From positions 79,941,422 to 80,005,421 of the forward strand of contig CP142456.1 in NCBI GenBank assembly GCA_038049695.1: a DNA stretch of 64,000 nucleotides. The letters are read 5' to 3'. This document shows positions 45,623 to 57,400 of this stretch, one piece after another. Under the pieces are notes generated by a model that saw nothing but the letters and a program-made list of their open reading frames with translations, was not told the origin of the DNA and did no database searches. This stretch comes from Cinnamomum chago (lineage: Eukaryota > Streptophyta > Magnoliopsida > Laurales > Lauraceae). The first letter of the stretch is position 1. Each line of letters starts with the position of its first letter. Both the position numbers and the translations under genes were made by a program.

Positions 45623-48600
45623 TTACCTCAGCTTTGGCCTCTTAGAAGGCGGAATTCCTCGTGAAACCTTTTTGTCAGGTGCACGGGACCTCCCAAAAGC
45701 TTTCATTTTCCTCCTCTTCCTCTCTTCTTCGCTGTCGGACTCGTCACCTTTCTCCCTGTCTGCATGACTTGCCTCCCTCTCCAACTCCTCCCACGTCTTG
45801 CCTTTCTCCTCCTCTGACTCTTCCTCGGAATCCTCCTCTTCATCTTCATCCGATTCCACCAAAGACGCGCTATCCTCATCCTCATCCTCTGATTCAGACT
45901 CTGACTGCGCATCAGATGGCTCATACCCTTGGTCAGATTCCTCCGAATTCTCACTGTCCGAATCACTTGCTTCCAAGTTCAAAAACTCCCACCCACCATC
46001 TTCAATGAACTTCTCGGGATCGTCGGTGATTGTTTTCAGGATCATCCGCCAGTTCAGATTCAGCCGGCTTTCATAGTACTTGAGGTCAGTAGTGTCCAGC
46101 CATTCCTTGATGCCATCAAGGGATGTAGAAGGGATTGAATCTATACGCAGAACATCACGCTTGAAATCCTTAAAGACGATGGCCATGTCAAGGTTCTTCT
46201 GGCCAAGCCCCACTCTTTCCAGATTTACAATTTCGATCTCACTCAAGGTAACCACCAGGAATGGAGTTTCAATAAGTTCAACCAAGCAGCTGGAGGTAGG
46301 AACGATGAATGCAGAAGACTTGTAAGGGACTCCAGGGAAGCCAAGCTCCCTTAGAGGCTGGTCAAACTCAAGATCAAGCCCTCTGAGTTGTGGCTGCCCC
46401 CAAAGGTCGTTAACCCGATTAACGAAGTTCTGGAACTCCATATTTATCCTGTTCTTCCTTTCCCTCTCTCGCTGCTCTTCCTCTATCTCATCAGGATCAT
46501 ATGCTGATCTCCTCCCACCACCTAAGGTCTGCACAACATCCATCACCTCAACATAGAACTGCACATCTTTGGTCTTCTTGTTTCCTACCATGATATGATT
46601 GTGCAAGTGAAAATGAAGAAGAGTTATCATCTCTTTCTCTGCTGGCTGAAAGAATGCATGCTTGATGTTTCCAAACATGACATCCACGCGCTCATCGGGC
46701 CTTGAAGTGGAATACCGGAACCCATTAACATGAGCTTCCAAGCTGCCTGTGAGCTTTCTCCCTCGCCCACCAAACACTGGACGGATCCACAAATCTGACA
46801 GCCTTGCGGGCTTAAATCTAGAGGCTGCAAGTTGTAGTTTCTCCTGGGTGACCAAAGTAGCTCTTTCTGCCTTCTCAGACTCTCTCGAATTAACCTGCCG
46901 TCGGAGGGATTTGATCTGCTGCACCACTTCACTGACGTGCCTCGGATTCTTAGAGCGAAATGAGACCTCCTTCAGATAAATAGACCCTTGAAATTTCATA
47001 GAGTTTGCATCTTGGGGACTGAATGGAGTCCCTGGCACATTGAAGATTATACGGATATAGCCCGTTCGATTACTGTCCTGTTGGCTGGTCACACTCTTGA
47101 CAGTAGCAATGTGAAAAGGCACCATGCTCCCATAAATTGGCAACAGTATAACTTCATTCTTCTGATCAATCTGTATCATCAGTTCCCTAGACTGGGGGAT
47201 ATCATTGACATTCTTGTAGGCAATAAGTTCGCTTGAGCTTCTCACAGAACCCCGCCCTTCCCCAGCTGCAGCACCACCACCGGCAAGCCTCCGGGCAGTT
47301 TCTTCATTCTTTTGCCGAGCTAGTTCTGCCTGGTGCTGTCTCCTCAGCTCCTCTTTCGACATCTCTTGGTTGTCTGATCTCAGAGTTGCTTTCGATGAGA
47401 ATGCCTCAACGCCATTAACCTCACGTTTGACCTCCAGATGCTCTTCTTCCTCATCGTCCTCGTTGAATGAGTAAGCCACATCCTTTACAGCTTTGGAGCT
47501 GATAGAAGTCACAACTTCTGCAGCTTTTTCATTGATAATAACTGTGTCAGCAATCAACAATGAGTACTTTTCAGTCATTGGATTGTTGGTTTCAGCATGT
47601 AAGTTTTGAAACCCAAGAGAAACATTGAAAACCATTCCGGCCTTCAAAATCCGCTCATTCCGAGCATTTAAGCTGAAACTTGACTCACGGAACTCAAGCC
47701 CAATTCCTGTTCCTGCAGACTTGGTCAGATGAGAAGCAAATTCCGGAGCATCCCTCTCTACGACTGCAGCTGCTGCTTGGTAAACACTACTAACCACATT
47801 CCCTGGTTTCAATGCACTTATTGCCGCATCGTGTGCCTTGAGCAGAACCTCATATGCCTTACTTTGCATAGCATTCGCATCAATTAGAAATGTCCTCACA
47901 AGATTTGAGCAGTAGCTGTTGTAGCGTGAGCCAATTGCACATATGATCACACTCTTTGGGTCGTAGCACAGATTCTCATCATTGCTTGAAGCAGTCGGTT
48001 TGAGGTCAAAGTCACCTCCACTTTGGAAGATCGGAGGGTAACAGATATCAATGTTTTCTGCCTTGAGTTTGACCTTGACCTTTGCAGGGTCCAGTATGGC
48101 CTTCTCCGTGTCATTCATCAAAGAAGAATGTGAAACCTTCTTCTCCTCATCAATGACCTTCTCGAGCTTCGGAACAACAAAGTGCTTCATGACGGATGCA
48201 GTCAAGAACGCAGCTTTCTTCACATTTGTAATTTCAATAGCTTCCTTAACAGCAAACAGTTCTGAAAAGGCATTTGTTGTATCAAAGAGCTGGAAATCAG
48301 AGGTCTTGAGCTTCTCAGTCCATGACTCCAAAAGCTTCCCCTCAGGAAGCTCTTTTGCAATGTACCCAACTACAGGGTTATCGTGGCCATTCTTGTCTGA
48401 GCTTGCATGGATAGCAGAGAGTATTTTATCAATCAAGATGGCCCCATCATCATTCTTTGGCTTGACATGTATCGAAACATCAGCTCCAATGGCCTCTTTC
48501 GCCCTTTTTTTAAGGGTTTCCAGAAGAGAGGCCTTCTTCTGGGTACAAAGGAAATGGATATCTTTCTTCATGAACACCATAATGGTCTCTGGGAACTCAT

Positions 48601-48847
48601 AACCAAGCAGCCATATATTTAAAGCTGAGGACTTCAAATAACGCAAATCATCAGAAGCTGGGGGCGTCGCAACCACAAGAGCATCTGAAGCACCCCAGAG
48701 ATTACTTTTGTGTTCCTCCCAATGAGAATAGAACTCTTTCAACCGCTTTTGGAAATTATCGAGATTGATTGTGTAAGTGACAGCTGCCTTGGTAGCATTC
48801 CCATTGAGAGGTGGTTTTGCAGCATTTCCATTTCGTTGATCCGCCAT
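45623..48847 (-). CDS. SPT16: SPT16, large subunit of the histone chaperone FACT
   Basis: SPT16 pairs with SSRP1 to form FACT, which loosens and rebuilds nucleosomes during transcription and replication. The coding sequence is a single uninterrupted exon of 1,074 codons plus stop. The frame is open 11 codons further upstream, but I place the start at MADQRNGNAAKPPLNGN (48847) because it matches the family N-terminus and lies just after a likely acceptor. Residues about 25-460 form the pseudo-aminopeptidase (pita-bread) domain. About 470-540 is a charged linker with QEMSKEELRRQHQAELARQK, followed by the middle domains (about 550-900) and an acidic tail (about 960-1040) rich in Asp/Glu/Ser. The C-terminus is basic (APDKKVSRGIPPSKRPKLR), a likely nuclear localisation signal. 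The length equals what I recall for plant SPT16. Confidence 0.97.
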   Translation of the reverse strand: MADQRNGNAAKPPLNGNATKAAVTYTINLDNFQKRLKEFYSHWEEHKSNLWGASDALVVATPPASDDLRYLKSSALNIWLLGYEFPETIMVFMKKDIHFLCTQKKASLLETLKKRAKEAIGADVSIHVKPKNDDGAILIDKILSAIHASSDKNGHDNPVVGYIAKELPEGKLLESWTEKLKTSDFQLFDTTNAFSELFAVKEAIEITNVKKAAFLTASVMKHFVVPKLEKVIDEEKKVSHSSLMNDTEKAILDPAKVKVKLKAENIDICYPPIFQSGGDFDLKPTASSNDENLCYDPKSVIICAIGSRYNSYCSNLVRTFLIDANAMQSKAYEVLLKAHDAAISALKPGNVVSSVYQAAAAVVERDAPEFASHLTKSAGTGIGLEFRESSFSLNARNERILKAGMVFNVSLGFQNLHAETNNPMTEKYSLLIADTVIINEKAAEVVTSISSKAVKDVAYSFNEDDEEEEHLEVKREVNGVEAFSSKATLRSDNQEMSKEELRRQHQAELARQKNEETARRLAGGGAAAGEGRGSVRSSSELIAYKNVNDIPQSRELMIQIDQKNEVILLPIYGSMVPFHIATVKSVTSQQDSNRTGYIRIIFNVPGTPFSPQDANSMKFQGSIYLKEVSFRSKNPRHVSEVVQQIKSLRRQVNSRESEKAERATLVTQEKLQLAASRFKPARLSDLWIRPVFGGRGRKLTGSLEAHVNGFRYSTSRPDERVDVMFGNIKHAFFQPAEKEMITLLHFHLHNHIMVGNKKTKDVQFYVEVMDVVQTLGGGRRSAYDPDEIEEEQRERERKNRINMEFQNFVNRVNDLWGQPQLRGLDLEFDQPLRELGFPGVPYKSSAFIVPTSSCLVELIETPFLVVTLSEIEIVNLERVGLGQKNLDMAIVFKDFKRDVLRIDSIPSTSLDGIKEWLDTTDLKYYESRLNLNWRMILKTITDDPEKFIEDGGWEFLNLEASDSDSENSEESDQGYEPSDAQSESESEDEDEDSASLVESDEDEEEDSEEESEEEKGKTWEELEREASHADREKGDESDSEEERKRRKMKAFGRSRAPDKKVSRGIPPSKRPKLR

Positions 48848-50700
48848 TAAGGACAGCGTATAGAAACTATAGCAACACAAATCAACAGCAGACCAACCAA
48901 TTAAAACAAAAAATAGATATAATAACTAATTGCAAGCTAAATGGATATAATAGGATGCAACTTGGTTTGGTTCAAACCTGGACATGCTCAACCCGGCCAA
49001 AAATAAAATTCGGGCTGGGTTTCTTCAGATTCAGGTAGGACTCAGGCCACAATTTTTAAATTTGAATGGAATTTAGGTCAAGTACAAGTTTGGGCTTCAG
49101 CTACCTGATTTCGACCCAGTTAACCAACTTATATATATTTCTTTGATCGGTAAACTCAACTTACATATAAAGATATGTATCATGAATGTATATAATATAT
49201 ACGCTGTAATATATACAATGGATGCACATGCTCTAATTTTATAGCCTTTAAAGAGAAAATCAAACCCAAAAGTTTGGGTCCCGGACCCAACCAGATACGA
49301 CCTAAAGTGCACCCAGGTTGGGGATTTTACAATCAGGCAGGGTTCAGGTTGGTTATGTTCAGGTTTCCATTTCATACAGGTCAGGTTCAGCTTAAGATGT
49401 GCGGTAACCTACATAAAAAGAGTGTAGGGCTTGGTTGAACCAATACCCAACTGAACCTCTTAATTGCACCCCTACATTTTATATAGCAGAACCTTCTCCT
49501 TATGAATTAGCACACTGCCAAATTCAACGTTGATCTGAGTTTATAGGCACTTGAAATCATGCAAACTTGGTACCCATCCAATGCTATCTGACTGCTAATC
49601 TTTAAACCACCAAAGTGTGTCTTCAGTGATGGTTACCATTTTGCATAGAGGCAGGTATCGGAAGACCTTTCAAAAAATGCAAGCTTGCAGTAAAGACCAA
49701 CTGGATACAGGACAATAAGGTAACATTCCACGGCAGCTCGGCATTGGCCCACATGAATGCATGAGAAAGAAGCACAAACATGGGAAGCTAAGGATGTGGA
49801 TTGGGTGGATGCCAAATATTGGGCTCTGATCAAATTATTGGGGAAAAAAGAGAGATCCTATCCCTTAGTTTTAAATCCTCAAAGTTCAATGGTGATAGAT
49901 CATGCAAACCTATTGTGATAATTTCCAATGATGACTAAATGGGAAACAATATGAAATTAGGACCAGGACCGATCAAAGGAGAGCACCCTACATGAAAACC
50001 CAAGAAAGGGCCCAAAAAAATGTGGGTTATCTGGATAATTTTCCCATGTATATAGTTCTCTTAAATGAGAATTGTCATGGACTTCATAGGCGAGCCGTAA
50101 GATCCAATCAAGGCCCACTTGGAAGGAAGGGCTAGGGAAAGGAAAGAGTTATATGCTTAGAAAGGGAGCAACCAAGTCTCATATCCCAAAAAATGATCTG
50201 ACATGATGGGTATATAAGTCCCACAAAACCAACAGTTCAAAAGACTGATGGGTTCAATCCACAGTGAGGATCCTAATCAGTGCCAAATTGTGTATGGTGG
50301 CAATTCAGGGAGGTAGGGAATATAACAGGGAATGGAATCACAGATGGGCCGTACAAACATGTATATAAATATCAATCTTTCAGAACTAAATAAATTCATA
50401 GGTCCAGAAGATTATGTAATAAGCATAAAGACATGTTTTTTCATAATGAAGAATGCAAACAGGAAGGTCATGCTAATGGACCCCAATAATAAATAAAAAA
50501 ATGGCAACTCCATCATCAGAGCCTCACCCCCACCGATCAAACAAATCACAAACACCAAAAACTCAAAAAAAAAAACAACATTAATGAAATTTTTTAACAC
50601 AAATGAGAAAAAAAAATCAGAAAACTATATTTGCATTCCCATCAGACATCAGACATCAGTAGTGTCACGGGGATGCAGATAAAGCCTATTTGCATGATTG

Positions 50701-50703
<3 letters not shown>

Positions 50704-50737
<34 letters not shown>
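50704..50737. repeat. (TA)n microsatellite
   Basis: About 17 AT units in the SPT16 5' UTR intron. Confidence 0.95.
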
Positions 50738-50738
<1 letters not shown>

Positions 50739-50850
50739 GGAAACCATTGCAACACAAATCAACTCAAACCAACCAACTAAAAAAAAGAAATGAACATAAA
50801 TTCTTACAGACACACATTAATATATCCTTCTTTCAGGAGTGAAAACTCAA

Positions 50851-50853
<3 letters not shown>

Positions 50854-50882
<29 letters not shown>
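50854..50882. repeat. (TA)n microsatellite, second
   Basis: About 14 AT units, 120 bp from the first. Confidence 0.95.
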
Positions 50883-50884
<2 letters not shown>

Positions 50885-50902
50885 GAATGTTCATATGCAT
50901 CT

Positions 50903-50976
50903 ATCCCTCACCATAGGGTGAGGGATGCTTCCATAAATAAGGGGTTTCAAGTACACCCTATGTACTTGAAATCCCC
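50903..50976. repeat. Two adjacent hairpins
   Basis: ATCCCTCACC (50903-50912) pairs perfectly with GGTGAGGGAT (50917-50926) around a 4-base loop. GGGGTTTCAAGTACA (50941-50955) pairs with TGTACTTGAAATCCCC (50961-50976) with one bulge. A third TGTACTTGAAACC follows at about 50981. Confidence 0.75.
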
Positions 50977-51777
50977 TTTTTGTACTTGAAACCTATATGA
51001 ATGTCATGAAAATGGGTCTCATTCATTCACGATTACAGTGAAATGGACATAAAAAAAAAAAAAAATTTGAAACCAAGTTGATGCAATTCCAAAACAGATA
51101 ACAAGAAAGAGGATGAAACCCTAAAAAAATCAGGAATGAGGATGCAACTGGGCTTGAATCAAACAAACAGCAATCAAACCAAAAAAAAGATAACTTTTTT
51201 AAAAAGAAAGAAAATTTAACGAAACCAAAAATAAATAAATAAAAAGCAAAGAAGAAACCCTAACTTCCAAACCAAAATCCCCAAATCAAAAACCGCACAA
51301 GCCCCAACTCAAAACCCATGAAACGGACCCAGATTAAAAAACCGTAAAAACCCCATCACCCAAAATCGCAATTCCTGACACCCCAAGTCCAATATTTCCA
51401 GAAAAAAAAAACCCCAAAATCAGAAATCGCAAGCAATTGAAATAGAGAGAAGGAGAAAGAAAGTACCTCGAGAAGCCGTGCCTATGGCTTGCAAGGTTGT
51501 CTGCTGCAGAGAAGGCCAAGCGTATGAAGAGAAGGAGGATGGATTAGAAAAGATGAGAAGTGTATATATAGAGATTGGAATCGACTTGCTTCTGAAACTA
51601 GGGTTTGCATCTAAGGGTTGATTTTTGGGGGGAAAGAAGAGGTGGGAATGGTAAAATTCTACGTGAGCAAGTGAATCCGATGGGCATCTATATTTATATA
51701 TCTCAAGGGTTGATGGCCTTGGGCCGGGTCTAACAACACCCAACCCCCACTCAAATCCATCCCCCATTTTAAGTCCC

Positions 51778-51925
51778 CCGATTTTACTCTAATAAGAGTT
51801 GGCCCATCTTATGGTTGGCCATGTGATAAATAAATGTCATTAAGATTGTTTTAATCACGTTGATCATCGCATGGTCATTCTTATAATATGGTAAAATCCT
51901 ATTGGAGTAAAATTTAGAAATGCCT
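51778..51925. mobile_element. MITE family member, copy 2
   Basis: GATTTTACTCTAATAAGAGT at the left pairs with the complement of AATCCTATTGGAGTAAAATTT at the right. The arms match those at 32246-32368. Confidence 0.6.
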
Positions 51926-53061
51926 TGTATTGTTTTAAATGACTAGGGCAAGCATTTTGAACCGCTTGGATTTTCAATGAGGTGGCCCACTATGGGATTC
52001 CTCTTATTTAATTTGGGAATTCTTTTTGAGTCCAAGGATTGAGAGGGATCTGAGCTATTGATGCTTTGGTGTTGTGGAGTTTGAGCTGCTTTTGGCTGGG
52101 CATTGGATATTTTAGACAAAACAAATGGCCATGGATTGGGTCAGAAGATCTATTGTAGCTTGACCAGACAGGCCAATGGTTGGTACATTAATAATCCCCC
52201 AATAGACCTATAACCGTAACTCTGTCTGCATTCAACATCCAAAAAGATTAGCTCACCATTGTGGCCTCACTATATATCGGAAAACTTGAGCCTACCTATC
52301 CAAGCATGGATGAAAACCGCGGTATTGGTCGCCATATTGACAAAATCCAAAAAACCGATACAATCGTCGTATCGATCATGGTTCGCAGTTCGTTGCTATT
52401 GTCGATTTGCATGATTATTTTTATCATAAAATAAAATAAAATCAGAATATTATAAAATACTATAAATCAATATTTTTTCCATTAGTAAATACTAGAAAGC
52501 AGAACTTCAGTCCCCCCTAAGCGATAACGTCTTATATCGCGTTATCGTATCTGAAATTGTTAAATATGTTAAATTTTAATGTTGAATCTTTGTCTCTATC
52601 CTTAAATTAGTTCATATCTGAATTCCAAATCATTAACAACAACTATAACCCATTATATTTGCTTTGTAAAAAATTCACTCCAATTAAAAACTGTGCCCAC
52701 AATTGAGTTATTCATGTTGCATGGTTGTCTACAAGCACTTCACCAATGCATTGTTGGATCGAGCAAACTTGATTTTTTACTAATATTTTGTTAACACATT
52801 TCATAAATGATCAATATGGAGTGGGCCTAACCCTTACATTAGTAAATTTTTAGGACCCATTGAGATTGTTGACCATTTTTTTTTCTTTCAAAATGATCAA
52901 TTGATAAATCTTATAGCAGGCCAATCCTCCTATTAAAGTGAAACTTGTCTGGGACTATGTAAGAGAGGAGCAGCTATTTTGAGTGTTTTAGATTTTCTGT
53001 AGGTGGGCCACACTGTGAAGCCCACAGATTGGGTTATCGTGTCTACAGTCTACTGTCTATG

Positions 53062-53215
53062 GAGCCCGAAATGGCTCAAGTGGTTACGGGATGTACCGTC
53101 AATTGGGAGGTTCCGAGTTCTAAACCCCCCCCCCCCGGTTTCTGGGCTATTGTTAGGGGTTATAGGGATTAGCTTGGCCGTAAAACCGATATACCCTATG
53201 ATATTAATAAAACAA
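53062..53215 (+). mobile_element. tRNA-derived SINE-like copy
   Basis: TGGCTCAAGTGG (A box, 53072-53083) and GAGTTCTAAAC (B box, 53115-53125) at tRNA spacing, followed by a C run and a body ending near AATAAAACAATAGG. Confidence 0.6.
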
Positions 53216-53811
53216 TAGGATACTGCTATATACTAATCACTACATGAATCATGATATAATTAACTTGCTACAGTAGTGTTGGCGTTTGCAAGTGAATAGG
53301 GCTCATCTGCTGTTTGCACTTCCAAGAGAGAGGAGTGGAGGGAGAGGCGGAGGACGGAGGAGGTTGATCTCAACCCCAAGTCCAGGTATGCCTCTGCTTC
53401 TTCACTGCTCTCCTATCTCTCTTTTTTATCTTCCCTTGAACATGCCTTCTGTTTTTTTTTTTCCCCTTTTTTGTGCCTTTACAATCTACTCCACTATATT
53501 CCTGAAAAAGGGGTCGGGGAAGAAGGTTGCAAGACACATTTTGTTAGCCGATATTTCAAAAATATTAGTTGAGATATCGGTCCAACAAGTATTTCTAATA
53601 TATCGGCCGAAATTAACTAATACTTTAGCGATATTTAACATATATATACCGTACCACGATTTCGACAAGGGCAGATATCAGTATGTATCTGCTGTGATTT
53701 TCAGCCATGCGTCAAAGGCTTTGACTTGGATAAGTTATGAGTCAAAGGCAGTGGAACTCCAAAGTGGGTCGTATCCGTTTAAAATTCAGTGACAATTAAA
53801 AATAGATGCCT

Positions 53812-53968
53812 TTATCATGAATGACTATTCTTAAATTTTACTTTCATTGGAGTTTGCCCCACGTATAATATTAATTATTATTTTTAACCAAATAATTAAT
53901 ATTAAGATGAGATCAACTTCTATTGAAAGTAAATATTAGGGGTGATACCATTCATGGAAAGGTGTTTA
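53812..53968. mobile_element. MITE family member, copy 3
   Basis: AAATTTTACTTTCATTGGAG pairs with the complement of CTTCTATTGAAAGTAAATATT. Outside, CATGAATG pairs with CATTCATG. It is a more diverged relative of copies 1 and 2. Confidence 0.55.
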
Positions 53969-54322
53969 TTTTAAAGGACAAAAAATTTAATAGGCATCCC
54001 CCACCTATGAGTCCTACTCACATGGCATAAGATTCCTCTCGTGTAAAAAAAACAATTCCGTTGTACGCATTTATTCATGTGAAGATGATCACTATTAATG
54101 ACGCGGTCGCATGGCATTTACATATGAATGTAAATCTCATTTCCCATCGCATGTCTAAAAGTCATGTGACCTCAAGTAGTGGACCACATCTATTGGAAAC
54201 CAAAACCGCTTAATGCAATGATATATCCTCAAGATTTACTCCAATTTGGGTTGGTTCCACTAATAAAATGATTATGTGCTAATCATATTTTTAATCAAAC
54301 TTCTTCCATTATAGAAGGCCAA

Positions 54323-54330
54323 TATATAAA
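54323..54330 (+). promoter_or_regulatory. RIO1: TATA box of RIO1
   Basis: TATATAAA lies 94 bp before the ATG at 54417, placing transcription start near 54355. Confidence 0.6.
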
Positions 54331-54416
54331 CCATCTCCCGGAACATCTTCAGACAAACAGAGAAAGCTGGGGTTTTTAGGGTTTTTCTCTCCATAGCACA
54401 GTAGAAGAAGAAGAAG

Positions 54417-57400
54417 ATGTCACTCTCAGACGAACAAGAAGACGCAAAACCATCAATCGTCTTCAAAGAAGAAGAAGAAGAGGAAGATGATGAAGAAGAA
54501 GAAGAAGAAGAGATCTTACTCTCATCCGACTCTGAGATCGGGGATGCTCTCGATTTCTTGGATTCCAGAGACAGTCTCGAAGGAAATGGATCGATCTCTC
54601 TCGCTTCTCATCGCCCGAACGCGCATGGAGGCCTTCTCTCTCGCCCTCTCCAGCCATTCTCCAACAAAAGCCAGAAATTCACCACCCACATTCGCCCCGC
54701 GCCGTTGGAGGTTGTAATCTCTCTCCTTGTTCTTCTTGTCCTGTTTTGAAATGGTGGGTGGTGTTGTTTCTTCCATCTCCGGAACTGATTCTGATTATTG
54801 ATTATTGATTATTGAATTGTGGGTGGCTTATAGGAATGGGAGGGAAGGATGAATGTTGGGATGTCGAATTCTGTAACTACTGCGATTCGCCAAAGTGTTA
54901 GAGACATGGCCATAGGGAGGACTAGAACTACTGAGAAAGCAGATCGGGCAACGGTTGAGCAGGTCAGTGTCCATTTGCAATTTGTTGAATTGGGTATTCA
55001 TTTTCTTCCTGGGCATATCCATATCCTGTATAAATGTATCTTTTGTGTTTTGCAATAGATGAAATACACCCAAATGCACTTTATTTAGTAGTGCATTCGT
55101 TCTACCGATTCGGGTTCATACAGTTTCCATGAGGAAGATCTTTCTCCACAAGTAAATTTCTGAATAAATATATGGTTTTTGCAGGATCTTTCCCGGCCAT
55201 TATTTATTGTTATTTTTTTTCTGAGTGGTAACTAAATTTGATTACAAGCAGCCTACATACATCAGTGTAAGAGGAATGTATGAATGGCTACTAGGAAGCC
55301 ACCCAAAATCCAACAACAGGCAGCCTACATACATCAGTGCAAGAGGAATATATGAATGGCTACTAGGAAGCCACCCAAAATCCAACAACAGGGATAGAGA
55401 AAATTAAAGAAGAGAGGGCTCAATAAACTCAATCAACAGGCTTTGGAATTAAACAGTGAAATTTTTTTAAGCTAGCAGTTACCTTTTTCTGAATTTTTTC
55501 ATGCCGGAAGAATTTTTTTAAAGCATTTTTCACAGTAGGAATTCTAGTGTTTTTTTTTTTTTTTTTCATTTGTGATTATTATATAAACTTTTGGGGTATT
55601 ACATTTGTGGTGTCATTGTACTGTTTGGATTGTTGGATTTTCAGCTTGTGGTTTCACTTAATCTTTTTACATGGTAATGTGGAATTGGGATTCAAGTGCT
55701 TACCCTCACACCATATGGAAGTTTAATTCTCATCCCTGTAATTATTTGGCTTTTTTTTTTTTTTTTTTGTATGAAAGCTTACCTTTTAATTAAGTGTATC
55801 ATCGAATTATTTTTCCTTATTTTTTTTTTTAGTTGAATAACTATAGTGTTTGTGAATTTTGTTTCTTCACTCAGCTTTTTATTTTACAGGCTATTGATCC
55901 AAGAACACGCATGGTTTTATTCAAAATGATGGGTCGCGGTGTGTTCCGTGATATTAATGGTTGCATCTCCACCGGAAAGGAAGTATGTATTGTGATAAAA
56001 TTTATCAGTTGATTAATGATCTGCATTGTTGGATGTTCTTTTTTATACTTGTGTATATAATCTATTCTAATCTGTTATGTTGTATTTATAGCATGCCTTT
56101 TAATGTCTCACGTGCTTTACTGTCAAATTTTGGAATATCTTGGGTTGTTTCTGATTGTTTTTAACATGCTCTCACTGTTTTCTGGACAGGCAAATGTTTA
56201 TCATGCAACGAACAATGATGGTGATGAATTGGCAATCAAAGTGTACAAAACTTCTATTCTTGTTTTTAAGTAAGTTCTTTTACTACTTTTTCCTGGAAAA
56301 TTTCTGTTATAACATCTTTGAAGTAGGAAATAACTATTATCTTGTCATTGACTTCTCATTAACGTTTGAACTCTCAGAACCAATATTTTGTAACTAATAG
56401 TGTGGGCTCTTAATATGACATGGGTACCAGGTACCTGAGGTCCAACTCCAATACATGTTTGAGTGGGATGTGTTTACTACCGTGTTGTCAATGTGTTTCC
56501 TTGGACCTTCACTGTGGGAACACTTGTCATGGTGGTGCAACTGTTCTAATCTAAACTGTTTGAGTCAACTCAATATAAATAGTCTGTCCTATGAATGCAA
56601 TGGCAGACTGGTCTGCCATGATGGTTCTGAGATTGGTTGAGTCTGAAGTCATCACTCACCAATATGGAAATGGTTGATGTGTAGTCAGGAACAATCAATA
56701 TTCAGTCTTGATTTCACTCTGTATGGTCTCGGCTGAGCTAGTCTCAATCATTCATAGCCGAGAGTGAAAATTTCCTATATTGTAGGAATTAACATGTTTG
56801 TTAGGTCCTAGTCATCATATACCCTATTATATTAGGTCTTGCGTGCCACAAGAATTAAGACTTATAGAGTCCTATTTGTTTTAGTCAAGAATCTGAAGCA
56901 TGATAAGTTTTAGTACGGGTTTAGATCTGGAAGGTTCTAGTTGATTGGATATGGAAAATGGAAACTCCATCCTTGTAATGTGTTCAAGAAATCTCTTTAT
57001 ATATGTATGTATTTATATTTATATTTATATATAACTTACACGACCACCAGTAAGATATACCCCATTTATTTCGTCTGAAGAAATTGGGTTCTTGTATTTA
57101 GAAGATGGTGTCAAGTCAGCCTCTCTCTCATGATTTGAAGTCTTGAGATCACTCATGCAAGTTTAAACAAGGTGTGAATGAGGATTTCCTGACACATTTC
57201 TTTTGTGCTTGAGGTCCCACAATGTTGATTTTGCTTACTTCTTAACAACATGTGGTACAAGGATTATAAATTATAATCTTTTATATAGATAGAACTCCTT
57301 ACAAGAGGTAAGTAACATGCACAAATGAGAAAGAATTGAAAATTCAATTCACAGAAGTATAGGGCCTTGGAAGTGCTAAGGGTATTTTCGAATGGCACTG

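Larger units (their letters stand above)
48848..51700 (-). other. SPT16: SPT16 5' UTR with a 2.6-kb intron
   Basis: A leader exon around 51467-51560 ends CTTCTCGAG|GTAC (intron from 51466). The acceptor GTTGCTATAG ends at 48867, 20 bases before the start codon. The intron has two TA microsatellites, two small hairpins (50903-50976), words typical of old plant repeats (about 48970-49450) and no gene. TATA-like sequences lie near 51561-51569 and 51690-51700 on the minus strand, so the start of transcription is uncertain. Confidence 0.55.
51701..54322. other. Intergenic region between the divergent SPT16 and RIO1 genes
   Basis: About 2.6 kb between two head-to-head genes. It contains two MITE-like inverted repeats (51778-51925 and 53812-53968), partial relatives near 52930 and 54235, a SINE-like copy (53062-53215) and a C10-type run near 53127. 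No gene; the 168-codon frame at 53286-53792 has no recognisable features. Confidence 0.6.

Noticed and set aside
45661-48602. Several plus-strand open frames over SPT16
   Set aside because: They are antisense shadows of the SPT16 coding exon, made Ser-rich by the acidic Glu/Asp tail.
48970-49450. Phrases such as GGGTCCCGGACCC and CAGGTTGG suggesting an element in the SPT16 leader intron
   Set aside because: Words typical of old plant repeats, but no termini, duplications or coding remnants could be set.
53286-53792. 168-codon open frame upstream of RIO1
   Set aside because: No domain or biased composition expected of a gene; it runs through C/T-rich and MITE-like sequence and lacks a supporting promoter or splice context.
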